From the NCBI RefSeq assembly GCF_017433805.1, contig NZ_JAFRGN010000010.1:1-33728 (forward strand): 33,728 nt of DNA, written 5' to 3'. Made by a program: the position numbers and the translations under genes. A model generated the notes under the pieces. That model saw only the letters and a list, made by a program, of their open reading frames with translations, was not told the origin of the DNA and ran no database searches. This document shows positions 18,141 through 26,232 of the stretch, in pieces (within the stretch, counting starts at the first letter, position 1; every line of letters starts with the position of its first letter). The DNA is from Butyrivibrio sp. GTDB lineage: Bacteria > Bacillota > Clostridia > Lachnospirales > Lachnospiraceae.

Positions 18141-18190
18141 AGTCTGCTCCCCCATGAAAACGGGCAAAATCTATATGCGCTACATCATTA

Positions 18191-18220
18191 ATTGTATAAC
18201 TATAATGCGAATATAGTCAA
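18191..18220 (-). promoter_or_regulatory. Predicted sigma-A-type promoter of the biosynthetic operon
   Basis: On the minus strand TTGACT (18220-18215) and TACAAT (18196-18191) are 18 bp apart, each one base from consensus. Predicted leader length to the ACP start is about 160 nt, which holds the short peptide and terminator hairpin. The rest of the gap 18026-18360 is AT-rich, with the inverted repeat and terminator listed separately. Confidence 0.55.
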
Positions 18221-18271
18221 TCAAAAGCAGGCACTTTTGTACGTTATTTAATAAAGTTTTTATATTTAATT

Positions 18272-18292
18272 TTGTCAGATATTGTCTGACAA
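18272..18292. repeat. Perfect 8-bp inverted repeat, possible operator
   Basis: Arms TTGTCAGA and TCTGACAA are separated by 5 bp. It lies about 50 bp upstream of the -35 box of the ACP operon and just past the terminator of the STAS-kinase gene. It could be a regulator binding site or a secondary transcript hairpin. No family can be assigned. Confidence 0.4.
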
Positions 18293-18297
18293 TTTAA

Positions 18298-18335
18298 AAC
18301 CTCTGCAACAGCAAACATGCACCATTGCAGAGGTT
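18298..18335 (-). terminator. Terminator of the STAS-kinase gene
   Basis: Perfect 11-bp stem AACCTCTGCAA / TTGCAGAGGTT with a 16-nt loop, followed in the minus direction by TTTTAAATT. It starts 26 bp after the STAS-kinase stop codon and separates that gene from the ACP operon, which therefore needs its own promoter. Confidence 0.75.
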
Positions 18336-18360
18336 GTTATGCCATTATTTTATTTAACCA

Positions 18361-19608
18361 TCATAAATCCTTAGGCCACCACTCTCCTACTGGAGGAATT
18401 TTATCAAATTCGTTGAAGAACAGTTCTTTTGCCCTGCCAATTTCCATCATCTTGGCCTGAGGATCTTCATCAGGAAGCTGAAGGATTGCAATGAACTGTT
18501 TCAGACGACCAATTCCTCGGAAGTATGAATCATAGGTTGCAATCTCCGCATCGCTGTGACCAGCAAAGTACAGCTGAAGAAGTCTGTTCCAATAGGTCTG
18601 CATGAAGTTCTTTCTCTCCTCATACTCCTTGTCAGAACCAATGTGGAAGAAATCTCTTATCATAGCATCATTGAACTTACTAGCATATGCTCCAAGCTCG
18701 TCTGCCAGGAGGAATACAGGATACATATCATAGAATTCAAAGAAAGGATGTGAAGTTGACATATCTCCTACATCGATGAGCACAAGGTCTTTATTCTTGT
18801 CCACCATGATATTTCCCGGATGGTAATCTCCGTGTATTGCAGTTTTACGGTCAGGAACTTCAAAGAGGAGCTTCTGGAAACGAGCCATCTCATCCTCAGA
18901 GAAGATCTGTGCAAGAGCTGCTGTAGAACCCAGCATCATGTTCTTCATGGATGGAACGTTGTCTCCTGTAAGCTCAGCACTGTGAATCTTTTTAAGAAGA
19001 TCACACACCTTAACTGTCATCTCATCCTTCTCATCAGGATGCTCCAACATGTAGTCCATAACTGTAACAGGTGAAAGAAGCTCAAAAACGACACCGTAAG
19101 CGTTGTCCGCATGAACCATCTCGTAGGAAAGTGCTGTGGAAATACCCTTTACAAATACCTGACGGGCCATTTTCTTTTCCTGCTCTACACGGTCATATGG
19201 TACAGGCGCGCCAGCGTTATATACCTTAACTACCTTCTCGTCATCAAGCTTATAAACTGTACCAAGTGTACCTTTTCCAATGATCTTAAGACCATCAAGA
19301 GAGATTTCTCTTGGCTTTCTATGCACATTAAATACATCACTAAAGCCTGTCAGATCAAATACCTCATAGATCTTCTGTGAGATATTGATGACATCAAATG
19401 GCTTGTCTGTCTGCTTTTTGATACCAAGGAGTACACGAAGACCGGCACTGGAAATGTAATCAAGTTCATCTCCGTCCATGACAATTGCCTGGAAATCTGC
19501 TCCAGAAATAATACCCTGTAACTCAGTGTTTACAGAATCACTATTGTTCGCGTCGATACGTTCAGGTAATAAAATGATTAATTTGCCGTTTTCTACCTGT
19601 GATTTCAT
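18361..19608 (-). CDS. STAS domain fused to APH/choline-kinase-like phosphotransferase
   Basis: 415 aa, ATG 19608 with GGAGAG 6 nt upstream. Residues 1-95 are a STAS (SpoIIAA/RsbV-like) domain; the acceptor region DYISSAGLRVLL carries Ser54 at the usual phosphoserine position, two residues before the Gly. Residues 105-400 form an APH-like kinase: glycine loop IGKGTLGTVYKL, VVKVY lysine, catalytic loop HGDYHPGNIMV and metal motif LIDVGD, all apparently complete. In known partner-switching circuits STAS proteins are phosphorylated by HATPase kinases and dephosphorylated by PP2C phosphatases; both partners are encoded nearby. It is divergently transcribed from the operon with the phosphatase. 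Whether the kinase phosphorylates its own STAS domain, a neighbour or a small molecule cannot be told. No sigma factor gene is in the window. Confidence 0.9.
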   Translation of the reverse strand: MKSQVENGKLIILLPERIDANNSDSVNTELQGIISGADFQAIVMDGDELDYISSAGLRVLLGIKKQTDKPFDVINISQKIYEVFDLTGFSDVFNVHRKPREISLDGLKIIGKGTLGTVYKLDDEKVVKVYNAGAPVPYDRVEQEKKMARQVFVKGISTALSYEMVHADNAYGVVFELLSPVTVMDYMLEHPDEKDEMTVKVCDLLKKIHSAELTGDNVPSMKNMMLGSTAALAQIFSEDEMARFQKLLFEVPDRKTAIHGDYHPGNIMVDKNKDLVLIDVGDMSTSHPFFEFYDMYPVFLLADELGAYASKFNDAMIRDFFHIGSDKEYEERKNFMQTYWNRLLQLYFAGHSDAEIATYDSYFRGIGRLKQFIAILQLPDEDPQAKMMEIGRAKELFFNEFDKIPPVGEWWPKDL

Positions 19609-19671
19609 AGCGTTCTCTCCTTTATATCACTAATCAACAAACAGCTTTTTCTTGCTGTGAGATACGCCATA

Positions 19672-19680
19672 ATTATAACA
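19672..19680 (-). promoter_or_regulatory. Extended -10 promoter of the STAS-kinase gene
   Basis: The minus strand reads TGTTATAAT, a perfect -10 with the extended TG, about 63 bp before the start codon. No good -35 is present. A near-identical box precedes the exopolysaccharide operon. Confidence 0.5.
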
Positions 19681-19698
19681 TTAGCGATTATATTTAAA

Positions 19699-19727
19699 CG
19701 CTTATGCGAAGATATTTTATATATAAT
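19699..19727 (+). promoter_or_regulatory. Possible promoter of the formyltransferase operon
   Basis: A TATAAT at 19722-19727 lies in the very AT-rich 170-bp gap between the divergent genes; the matching -35 (CGCTTA) is poor. The position suits the plus-strand operon, but AT-rich DNA gives such boxes by chance. Confidence 0.3.
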
Positions 19728-19803
19728 TTATTTTTATATTATTATTTAATTATCTATAAATCGTTTTTTATGAGATTATATGAGTATGGGAGATTATTCA
19801 AAA

Positions 19804-20610
19804 ATGAAAGTAGCTTATGTAGGAATCGACATATTATATCCGGTATTAACAAGCCTATATGATACAGGCTGTGACATACTCAAGATTTTCACATGCAAGA
19901 CCGATAATGTTACAGAGTTTAATACTAAGACTATTGAATTCGCAAATAGTCACAACATACCTCTGCAAATTGAGAAAATAACTCAGGATGACTTGTATGA
20001 TCTGGTTGCCCTGGGCTGTGAATTTGTGCTCTTTGGAGGGTATTACTACAGGATCCCTGTAATTGATGAGCTAAGAATCGTTAATACTCATCCAGCTCTT
20101 TTACCACTTGGTAGAGGAGCATGGCCAATGCCTCTAACTATACTAAAGGGGCTTACTGAAAGTGGCGTAACCATGCACAAGATGGTTCTTGCTCTTGATG
20201 AGGGTGACGTAATACTCCAAGAGAAAGTTCCCGTATTTCCTGATGATAACCTGATCACACTCACTGAAAGGCAGTGGTCAGTTATTCCAAAGATGGTAAA
20301 TACGCTAGTTTCAGACTTTGATAATCTCTGGGACAGCGCCAAGCCTCAGGCTGGACAGGCCGAGTACTGGGAAATGCCCGAGGAAAGCGAGTATACAGTA
20401 ACTGATAAAATGAACTTCGAACAGGCTGATCTGATACTCAGAGCATTTTTATCTTATGAATGCTTCTATATTAATACTGTTACAAATGAAAAATATGAAA
20501 TGATAGGAGCCACAGCTCACAAGGGAAATGTCCCCGATAGTTTGCACAACACTCATGTCTTTCCGCTGGCAGATGGATATGTACTGTGTGACAGAGTAAG
20601 GAGTTTATAA
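19804..20610 (+). CDS. Free-standing formyltransferase (Fmt/ArnA-type fold)
   Basis: The start at 19804 gives MKVAYVG, the usual N-terminus of the family, with GGGAG 11 nt upstream; in-frame ATGs at 19780 and 19786 are alternatives. The catalytic triad of 10-formyl-THF-dependent transferases is visible: Asn and His in VNTHPALLP and Asp in ALDEGDVI (residues 102, 104 and 140 counted from 19780). About 270 aa is shorter than methionyl-tRNA formyltransferase, and the C-terminal part lacks an obvious tRNA-binding domain. It probably formylates an amine on a sugar or peptide. First gene of the plus-strand operon with a transferase, an exporter and a phosphatase. N-formylation of the peptide product is a possible role, by analogy with linear gramicidin, but is inference. 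Confidence 0.85.
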   Translation: MKVAYVGIDILYPVLTSLYDTGCDILKIFTCKTDNVTEFNTKTIEFANSHNIPLQIEKITQDDLYDLVALGCEFVLFGGYYYRIPVIDELRIVNTHPALLPLGRGAWPMPLTILKGLTESGVTMHKMVLALDEGDVILQEKVPVFPDDNLITLTERQWSVIPKMVNTLVSDFDNLWDSAKPQAGQAEYWEMPEESEYTVTDKMNFEQADLILRAFLSYECFYINTVTNEKYEMIGATAHKGNVPDSLHNTHVFPLADGYVLCDRVRSL

Positions 20611-20618
20611 GCTATTCT

Positions 20619-21482
20619 ATGATCACAGCTGAAATATCTTTAGACCTAAAAGAAAAAATATCTGATATTTACAATCGATTTGGTTATAAGGACAGCGCCC
20701 ATAGCTTTGAATCCATGTACATTTGGAGAGAGGAAATGGGTCTATCTTTCGTGTATTCAGATGATTTCTATTCTGTGCAGGAAGCTTCTAAAGGGCCTTA
20801 TTCCTGGTTTTTCCCCGTTGGAAGCAAAGATTCCAAGATAGAATTCATAAGTGACCAGCTTGATAATGGTAATCTTCATTTTTATTATATGACTTCTGAT
20901 GATGTTTCTTTTATTGAGAAGCATTTTCCAGACCAGTTCACTATACGTGAAGCTCCTGAGAGTAGCGAATATATCATGAGCAGGGACATAATGGAAAATC
21001 TTCCCGGTAGTTCTTTTTCCAAGGACAGAGGCCATATTAATAAGATGCTTCGAGAGCACACTTTTGAAACAAAGAGCATCCAATCTGTCCCCAAGTCAGT
21101 CATTTATGATATTTCTGCAGAATGGGATGCCAGCAAACATATATTTGAAAACCTTCCTGATAAAGCTGCCAACATCAGCGTTATCGAGCATCTGGATGTT
21201 CTGGATATAGAAGGAATTGTCCTATATATGGATGGTTCTCCCTGCGCTGTATGCGGTGGTTTTAAGATGAACAGCAACACTGTTGACTGTGTTATCCAGA
21301 AAACCTCACAAAAGCTACAGGGATTGACCTACTACCTCAGGCAGGAATATGCAAGATCACTTCCACCAGAAATACAGTTTTTGAATTGGGAAGAAGATTT
21401 AGGAATTGAAGGGCTTAGAAGAGCCAAACAGTTGATGCAGCCCGTAAACATGATAAATATGTACATTGGTGAATCCAAATGA
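20619..21482 (+). CDS. DUF2156 / phosphatidylglycerol lysyltransferase C-terminal-like (GNAT-fold) protein
   Basis: 287 aa. The late motif NWEEDLGIEGLRRAKQLMQP is characteristic of the DUF2156 and LPG-synthase C-terminal family, in which a double GNAT-like fold transfers an aminoacyl group from tRNA to lipid or another acceptor. There are no membrane helices, so it is a soluble member lacking the flippase part of MprF. It begins 8 bp after the formyltransferase stop (nearest AAGGAG is about 15 nt before the ATG) and overlaps the next gene by ATGA. The substrate cannot be read. Tailoring of the same molecule as the formyltransferase is a reasonable guess. Confidence 0.8.
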   Translation: MITAEISLDLKEKISDIYNRFGYKDSAHSFESMYIWREEMGLSFVYSDDFYSVQEASKGPYSWFFPVGSKDSKIEFISDQLDNGNLHFYYMTSDDVSFIEKHFPDQFTIREAPESSEYIMSRDIMENLPGSSFSKDRGHINKMLREHTFETKSIQSVPKSVIYDISAEWDASKHIFENLPDKAANISVIEHLDVLDIEGIVLYMDGSPCAVCGGFKMNSNTVDCVIQKTSQKLQGLTYYLRQEYARSLPPEIQFLNWEEDLGIEGLRRAKQLMQPVNMINMYIGESK

Positions 21483-23239
21483 AAAATATTCAAGGCATCT
21501 CTCCATTCTCTAAGCAAATGTTCATAAGACAGTACGTTCCAGTACTGATATCAGCTTTCGTATTTGCTCTTGCAGATATGGCAGATGCTCTTGTTGTTGG
21601 CAACAGGATGGGTGCCACAGGCCTTGGTGCTATCGCCTTCACGCTTCCTGTCTATATGTTTTACAACGTTATAATGCATTCCTTCGGCCTTGGAGGCGCT
21701 ATCGACTTTTCCACCAAGATGACCGAGGGTAATGAAGAGCGTGCCAGAAGCTCTTTTCAGGGAGTTCTGGTAACACTTCTTGTTATCAGCACAGCAATCG
21801 TGATTATAGGCCACATAGGAATGAACGGGCTTTTGTTTATCCTCGGTGTTCCGACTTCATACCCGGAGCTATATGAAGCCTCCAAGACCTATCTTGGCAT
21901 TATTCTTACAGCTGCACCTTTATTTTTCTTTGACTACAGCATTGGTTACTATCTTAGAAACGACGACTACGAAAAACAGTCCTCAATCGCTGCTGGAATT
22001 GGAAACATAGCAGATCTTCTCCTTAACATTATTCTTGTTCTTGTTTTCAACATGGGAGTTAGAGGTGCTGCTTATGCAACCTTTACCGGACTGGTTTTAT
22101 CAAGCGCAGTGGAACTGTTCTTTATGCTACAAAAGACATCACACCTTAAGCTTACGCCCTTTAAACCTGACTTTTCGAATATCGTTTCAATATATAAGCT
22201 TGGCGTTGCCTCTTTTATCAGCTATTTGTACTCATTTGTCTTTATCCTTATCGGAAACAACGCAATGATAAGATTAGGTGGGGATGCAGGCGTCGCTGTA
22301 TTTGATATTATAGGAAACCTGGGAAACTTAGGCTTTTACATCTTTAACGCAGCAGCTATGGCTACTCAGCCAATAATCAGCACCTATGAGGGCGAATGTA
22401 AATACGATGAATGCGACAGGGTTCAGACTCTTTCCTTTATCACAACTGCTGTTTCCGCAATTGCTCTGGCCGTTCTACTCAATATTTTTGCTCCTCAGGT
22501 ATGCCAGTTGTTCGGACTACACGATCCGTCAATGATCGCATTTGGCAGTACTGCCATCAGGATATACTCAGCGAGCCTATTGTTTATAGGCTTTAATGTA
22601 TCAATGTCCAACTACTATACATCAAGGAATATCCCAGCTCCTCCTTTTGTCACCTCTACCCTTCGAGGAGTGGTTATTCTCCTTCCAGTGACCTTCGCAT
22701 GTATAGCACTTGGAAAAGATGCATTCTGGTTCACCTATGTAGTTACTGAAGCGGCCTCATTCGTATTAGTCTATATCTACCTTAAGATAAAGCCACCTAA
22801 GACTGCTCGTATAGCTGAAGAGAGAATTTACCACACTTCTCTTGGAAGCGATGCAGAGAAAATAGCTCCTACAGTAGAGCAGATAGAAGTTTTCTGCGAA
22901 AAATGGGATGCAGCTCCCAAGCAGCTATACTACATCCAGATGACAGTTGAGGAGGTTTGTTCAGCCATCATTGTAAATGGCTTCCAGAAATCTGGAAGAA
23001 ATGCTTCAAACCTCATTGAGCTTACAGTAGTAGCGCAGGAAAACGAAGATTTGTCACTACACATCAGGGATAACGCAACTTCTTTTAATCCTTTTGGAAT
23101 GAGTAAGAAATCTCTTTTCGAAATAGAGAATAAAGACAGCGACTTCAACGCTCTTGGAATGGATATTATAAAGAAAAAAGCTAAATCTTTTTACTATAGA
23201 AGGTATCAGGGATTCAATACAATGGTGGTGAAGATATGA
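21479..23239 (+). CDS. MATE exporter fused to a HATPase domain (copy 2, degenerate ATP site)
   Basis: 586 aa; its ATG overlaps the preceding stop and its stop overlaps the next start (ATGA at both), so translation is coupled. Residues 1 to about 450 are a MATE transporter. Residues 462-586 match the RsbW-like HATPase of the first MATE gene in position and length but differ in key residues. The N box reads E492-V-C-S-A496, with Ala where the Mg-binding Asn belongs. The G1 box reads D531-N-A533-x-x-F536, lacking Gly. The G2 part ALGMDII is kept. The domain may bind ATP poorly or act as a pure binding module. It lies directly before the PP2C phosphatase gene. Confidence 0.9.
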   Translation: MKNIQGISPFSKQMFIRQYVPVLISAFVFALADMADALVVGNRMGATGLGAIAFTLPVYMFYNVIMHSFGLGGAIDFSTKMTEGNEERARSSFQGVLVTLLVISTAIVIIGHIGMNGLLFILGVPTSYPELYEASKTYLGIILTAAPLFFFDYSIGYYLRNDDYEKQSSIAAGIGNIADLLLNIILVLVFNMGVRGAAYATFTGLVLSSAVELFFMLQKTSHLKLTPFKPDFSNIVSIYKLGVASFISYLYSFVFILIGNNAMIRLGGDAGVAVFDIIGNLGNLGFYIFNAAAMATQPIISTYEGECKYDECDRVQTLSFITTAVSAIALAVLLNIFAPQVCQLFGLHDPSMIAFGSTAIRIYSASLLFIGFNVSMSNYYTSRNIPAPPFVTSTLRGVVILLPVTFACIALGKDAFWFTYVVTEAASFVLVYIYLKIKPPKTARIAEERIYHTSLGSDAEKIAPTVEQIEVFCEKWDAAPKQLYYIQMTVEEVCSAIIVNGFQKSGRNASNLIELTVVAQENEDLSLHIRDNATSFNPFGMSKKSLFEIENKDSDFNALGMDIIKKKAKSFYYRRYQGFNTMVVKI

Positions 23240-24915
23240 AAAAGAAAACCAATAAGACCAGAAGATTATCCATTAGTTCAAAAATAGCATTAGGTATAGC
23301 CGTTACGCTCCTTGGCCTTGTGGCTATCCTGGAGTTTATTACCTATGCTGCTTTTAACAAATCAATGGACCAGGAGTACCAAAACAATGCCATGAGCCTT
23401 GCGAAGTCAGTCAGTCTGACTCTTGATAAATCCTCAACCATTGCGCTTATAAATGAGGTAATGAACATTTATAATTCGGTAGAGAATAAGGTGGGTACGC
23501 AGAATGCGGGCAGCGATGAATACAACGAATATATTGCGAACTTCCAGTCTATTGAACAGAGTCCTAATTATTATCGCTTCTCAGAGCATCTAAATGACAT
23601 AAGGCAGTGTTACCTTGCTGAGTCACTGTATATCATCTGCATCGATGCGGTTAACAAAAAATCTGTCTATATAGTTGATGGTTCTTCAGAACCTTGTCAT
23701 CCTGGTGATTTTGATCCGTTATTTGAGATGAATTACGGAATCCTTGATAATCCAGAGGCTGGTTTCCCACCCTACACAACCATTACCCCAGAGTATGGAT
23801 GGCTGGTTTCAGCCGGCGCTCCTTTTTATGATGAAGAAGGAAATGTTGTAGCATATATCTTCGTTGACTTAAACGAAAGTGCAGTAAAAAAGGTCATAAA
23901 CAAATTTATTTTTGCCTTCATAGTTCTGGGCCTTGTAATTGCTGTGTTTGTTTGCCTGATCTACCTTGCAGTTGTTAAAAGAAATCTTATCAGGCCAATC
24001 AACAAACTCTCTGATGCTGCTCTTTCTTATAATGAAAATGCCGAGGGCGAAGTATTTGCTAATCTGAAAATAAGAACGGGAGACGAAATAGAGAATCTTG
24101 CTTCTGCCATGAAACGTATGGAGCAGGATATCAAGGAATATATTGCCAACATTACCAGTATCACAGCTGAAAGAGAAAGAATCGGCGCAGAACTCAACGT
24201 AGCAACACAGATTCAGTCAGACATGCTGCCCAAGATTTTCCCTAAGTTTGCTGACAAGAAGGAATATGAAGTCTTTGCATCCATGAACCCCGCAAAAGAG
24301 GTTGGTGGAGACTTCTATGATGTATTTGAAATAGATGAGACGCACCTTGGACTTGTTGTAGCCGATGTATCTGGAAAGGGCGTTCCTGCTGCCCTGTTCA
24401 TGGTCATTGCCAAGACTCTTATCAAGAACCGCGCCATGGTCGGTGGTTCACCATCTGAGGTGCTGGAATACGCCAACGATCAACTCTGTGAAGGTAACGA
24501 TGCTGGATTTTTTGTAACTGTCTGGCTCGCCATCGTCGACATTACTACAGGTAAAGGTGTTGCAGCCAATGCTGGTCATGAGCATCCGGCTATCCGAAGG
24601 AAAGATGGTCAGTTTGAGCTTTCCATCTACAAACACTCTATGGCTGTTGGCACCTTTGAAGGCCTCAAGTTCAAAGAGCATGAGTTTGAGCTAAACCATG
24701 GCGATACTTTGTTCTGCTACACAGATGGTGTCACAGAAGCTACTGATGCAGGTAATGAGCTCTTTGGTAACGACAGACTGATAAATGCCTTGAATACAGC
24801 TGATGACAGCACTGTTGAAAACCTCTGCAAGAGTGTCAAGAAGTCCATCGACGACTTCGTTGGCGAGGCTCCACAGTTTGATGACATCACAATGTTGGGC
24901 TTCAAGTTCTTCTAA
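23236..24915 (+). CDS. Membrane sensor PP2C/SpoIIE-type serine phosphatase
   Basis: 559 aa. Membrane helix at about 16-38, an extracytoplasmic Cache-like sensor region (about 40-218), a second helix at about 221-246, a HAMP-like linker (about 247-305), then a PP2C_SIG/RsbU-SpoIIE phosphatase from about 340. The metal-binding aspartates are all visible: GGD359FYD, VAD377VSGKG, YTD497GVTEA and FD549-D550 ITML. Such enzymes dephosphorylate STAS-domain phosphoserines and reset partner switches. The STAS domain encoded across the divergent promoter region is the obvious candidate substrate. The stimulus would be extracellular and is unknown. Last gene of the operon, followed by a terminator. Confidence 0.93.
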   Translation: MKKKTNKTRRLSISSKIALGIAVTLLGLVAILEFITYAAFNKSMDQEYQNNAMSLAKSVSLTLDKSSTIALINEVMNIYNSVENKVGTQNAGSDEYNEYIANFQSIEQSPNYYRFSEHLNDIRQCYLAESLYIICIDAVNKKSVYIVDGSSEPCHPGDFDPLFEMNYGILDNPEAGFPPYTTITPEYGWLVSAGAPFYDEEGNVVAYIFVDLNESAVKKVINKFIFAFIVLGLVIAVFVCLIYLAVVKRNLIRPINKLSDAALSYNENAEGEVFANLKIRTGDEIENLASAMKRMEQDIKEYIANITSITAERERIGAELNVATQIQSDMLPKIFPKFADKKEYEVFASMNPAKEVGGDFYDVFEIDETHLGLVVADVSGKGVPAALFMVIAKTLIKNRAMVGGSPSEVLEYANDQLCEGNDAGFFVTVWLAIVDITTGKGVAANAGHEHPAIRRKDGQFELSIYKHSMAVGTFEGLKFKEHEFELNHGDTLFCYTDGVTEATDAGNELFGNDRLINALNTADDSTVENLCKSVKKSIDDFVGEAPQFDDITMLGFKFF

Positions 24916-24940
24916 TAGTAGTATGATCAATTATTTATAT

Positions 24941-24980
24941 AAAAACAGAAATCCGCATTAGCTACGGATTTCTGTTTTTT
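24941..24980. terminator. Strong bidirectional intrinsic terminator
   Basis: The arms 24941-24955 and 24965-24979 (core ACAGAAATCCG / CGGATTTCTGT) form a perfect 15-bp stem with a 9-nt loop; an A tract on one side and a T tract on the other let it work in both directions. It separates the plus-strand phosphatase operon from the converging exopolysaccharide operon. Confidence 0.85.
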
Positions 24981-25001
24981 GTTGTCACCAATATCTTATG
25001 A

Positions 25002-25091
25002 TCATGTGAATTGCATAACAATGAATGCAATAATAGCAAAGACCATCATTCCAGCAAAATCAAGAACTTCTTTGACAGCACCTGATGTATC
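25002..25091 (-). other. Short membrane-helix reading frame, possible gene remnant
   Basis: Between two stops the minus strand encodes 29 residues with a hydrophobic helix (MMVFAIIAFIVMQFT at its end). No ribosome site or convincing start precedes it. It directly follows the GH18 gene and may be the eroded tail of a membrane protein or chance. Nothing else is seen in 24981-25107. Confidence 0.2.
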
Positions 25092-25107
25092 TCAAATACC
25101 CAGTAAC

Positions 25108-26211
25108 TTAAGTGTTTCCTCCAAGACGCCAGATGGATACTCTGTTTATTCCACCCTCACGAGCTGCCTGTATCCAGAGCTTTAAGGTCTCCTGGTCTGC
25201 GTACCACACCTGATGGGTAAGACCGCTTTCATCCGTGTAGCTAAACCACATCGCACCGCTAGCTGCATCTCTTTGCGCCTCGGCGTTCTTCTGCGACATT
25301 ATGCCAACGGCATCTGCCTGTCCGATCTGCGCCACATTTCCGCCTGCTGCAAAATCAAAACCGCCTGTGGCAAGAGCAAGGTTCTTCCGGCCGGGAAGAG
25401 TGTTCATCTTGGCCGCCAGCTCTTTTATCCATGAAGGATTGGCCTTGGCGCCGGGCTCTGTTCCGTATCCGTGAAGGTTGTAGCACATCATCACGTACTC
25501 TGCGTTGGAAGGCCAGCTATAGTTCTGGAAAGGAGCCGATGGCTCGAAGACGACCCTAAGGGCAAGTCCCTCATTTGCAGCTGCCTGGGAAAGCTTTGTA
25601 ACAAAACTGTTGAACAGCTGCCAGAGTGCATAGTCCTTTTTGATGGCCTCGTAGTCGATCTCAACTCCAGTGCATCCAAGACTCTTTGTAAGTGCGATCA
25701 CATCAGCTACATGCTGGTTTGCAAGATCATCATTACCGATAAGGGCATACAAAAGGTTTGTATCCTTGAGGGAAGACCCCTTATCAAGTAGTTTGTCATT
25801 TACAAATGTAAGATAAATGTTCCTGTCCTTGAGAGTACCGTTTTTGCTTAGCTTATTGTACGTCTCGGTGGTATCCTCGGGAATGAAGGGCCTGTTATTG
25901 ACATCATAGTAGGCAGCGAAAAAGCAGATGGTGTCCAGCTCATCGCCAATAGCCTTCAGCTCAGCATCAGCCGTGGCATAGTCCCAATAGGGATACCATA
26001 CCGAAATATCTGAAGTGCCTGTAGTTTCTGTAGCTGTATGTATCTCTTCTGTTTTCATAGTATCGCCGGCCTGACTTGTGGCGCGGTGTTCACTCTCTAC
26101 TATTGTGATGGTCTCTTTCTGGCTGCCGATATCACTGGTCTGACTTTCGCATGCTGTAAACATCATCGCCAGAGTGCAGAAGAGCAAAACACTTAAAAGC
26201 ATTTTTCTCAA
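25108..26211 (-). CDS. GH18-like lipoprotein (chitinase / SpoVL-YaaH-type fold)
   Basis: 367 aa from a TTG (MRKMLLS...); an ATG three codons in is the alternative. A signal peptide with a lipobox ends at Cys21 (FTAC). The mature part has the GH18 barrel signature GVEIDYE, with D186 and catalytic-type E188; the first Asp of the usual DGxDxDxE is Thr181. SWPSNAEYVMMCYNLHGYG and the closing VSIWRLGG are typical of GH18 relatives. It likely cleaves beta-1,4-linked N-acetylhexosamine polymer at the outer face of the membrane. It ends the exopolysaccharide operon, so trimming or release of the polymer is a plausible role. A binding-only role is possible. Confidence 0.82.
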   Translation of the reverse strand: MRKMLLSVLLFCTLAMMFTACESQTSDIGSQKETITIVESEHRATSQAGDTMKTEEIHTATETTGTSDISVWYPYWDYATADAELKAIGDELDTICFFAAYYDVNNRPFIPEDTTETYNKLSKNGTLKDRNIYLTFVNDKLLDKGSSLKDTNLLYALIGNDDLANQHVADVIALTKSLGCTGVEIDYEAIKKDYALWQLFNSFVTKLSQAAANEGLALRVVFEPSAPFQNYSWPSNAEYVMMCYNLHGYGTEPGAKANPSWIKELAAKMNTLPGRKNLALATGGFDFAAGGNVAQIGQADAVGIMSQKNAEAQRDAASGAMWFSYTDESGLTHQVWYADQETLKLWIQAAREGGINRVSIWRLGGNT

Positions 26212-26232
26212 AATCCCAAACCCCCGTCCTTA

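Noticed and set aside
18066-18190. A known riboswitch (for example c-di-GMP or preQ1) in the ACP leader
   Set aside because: The leader lacks the conserved cores of these classes as I know them; only a short peptide and terminator are supported.
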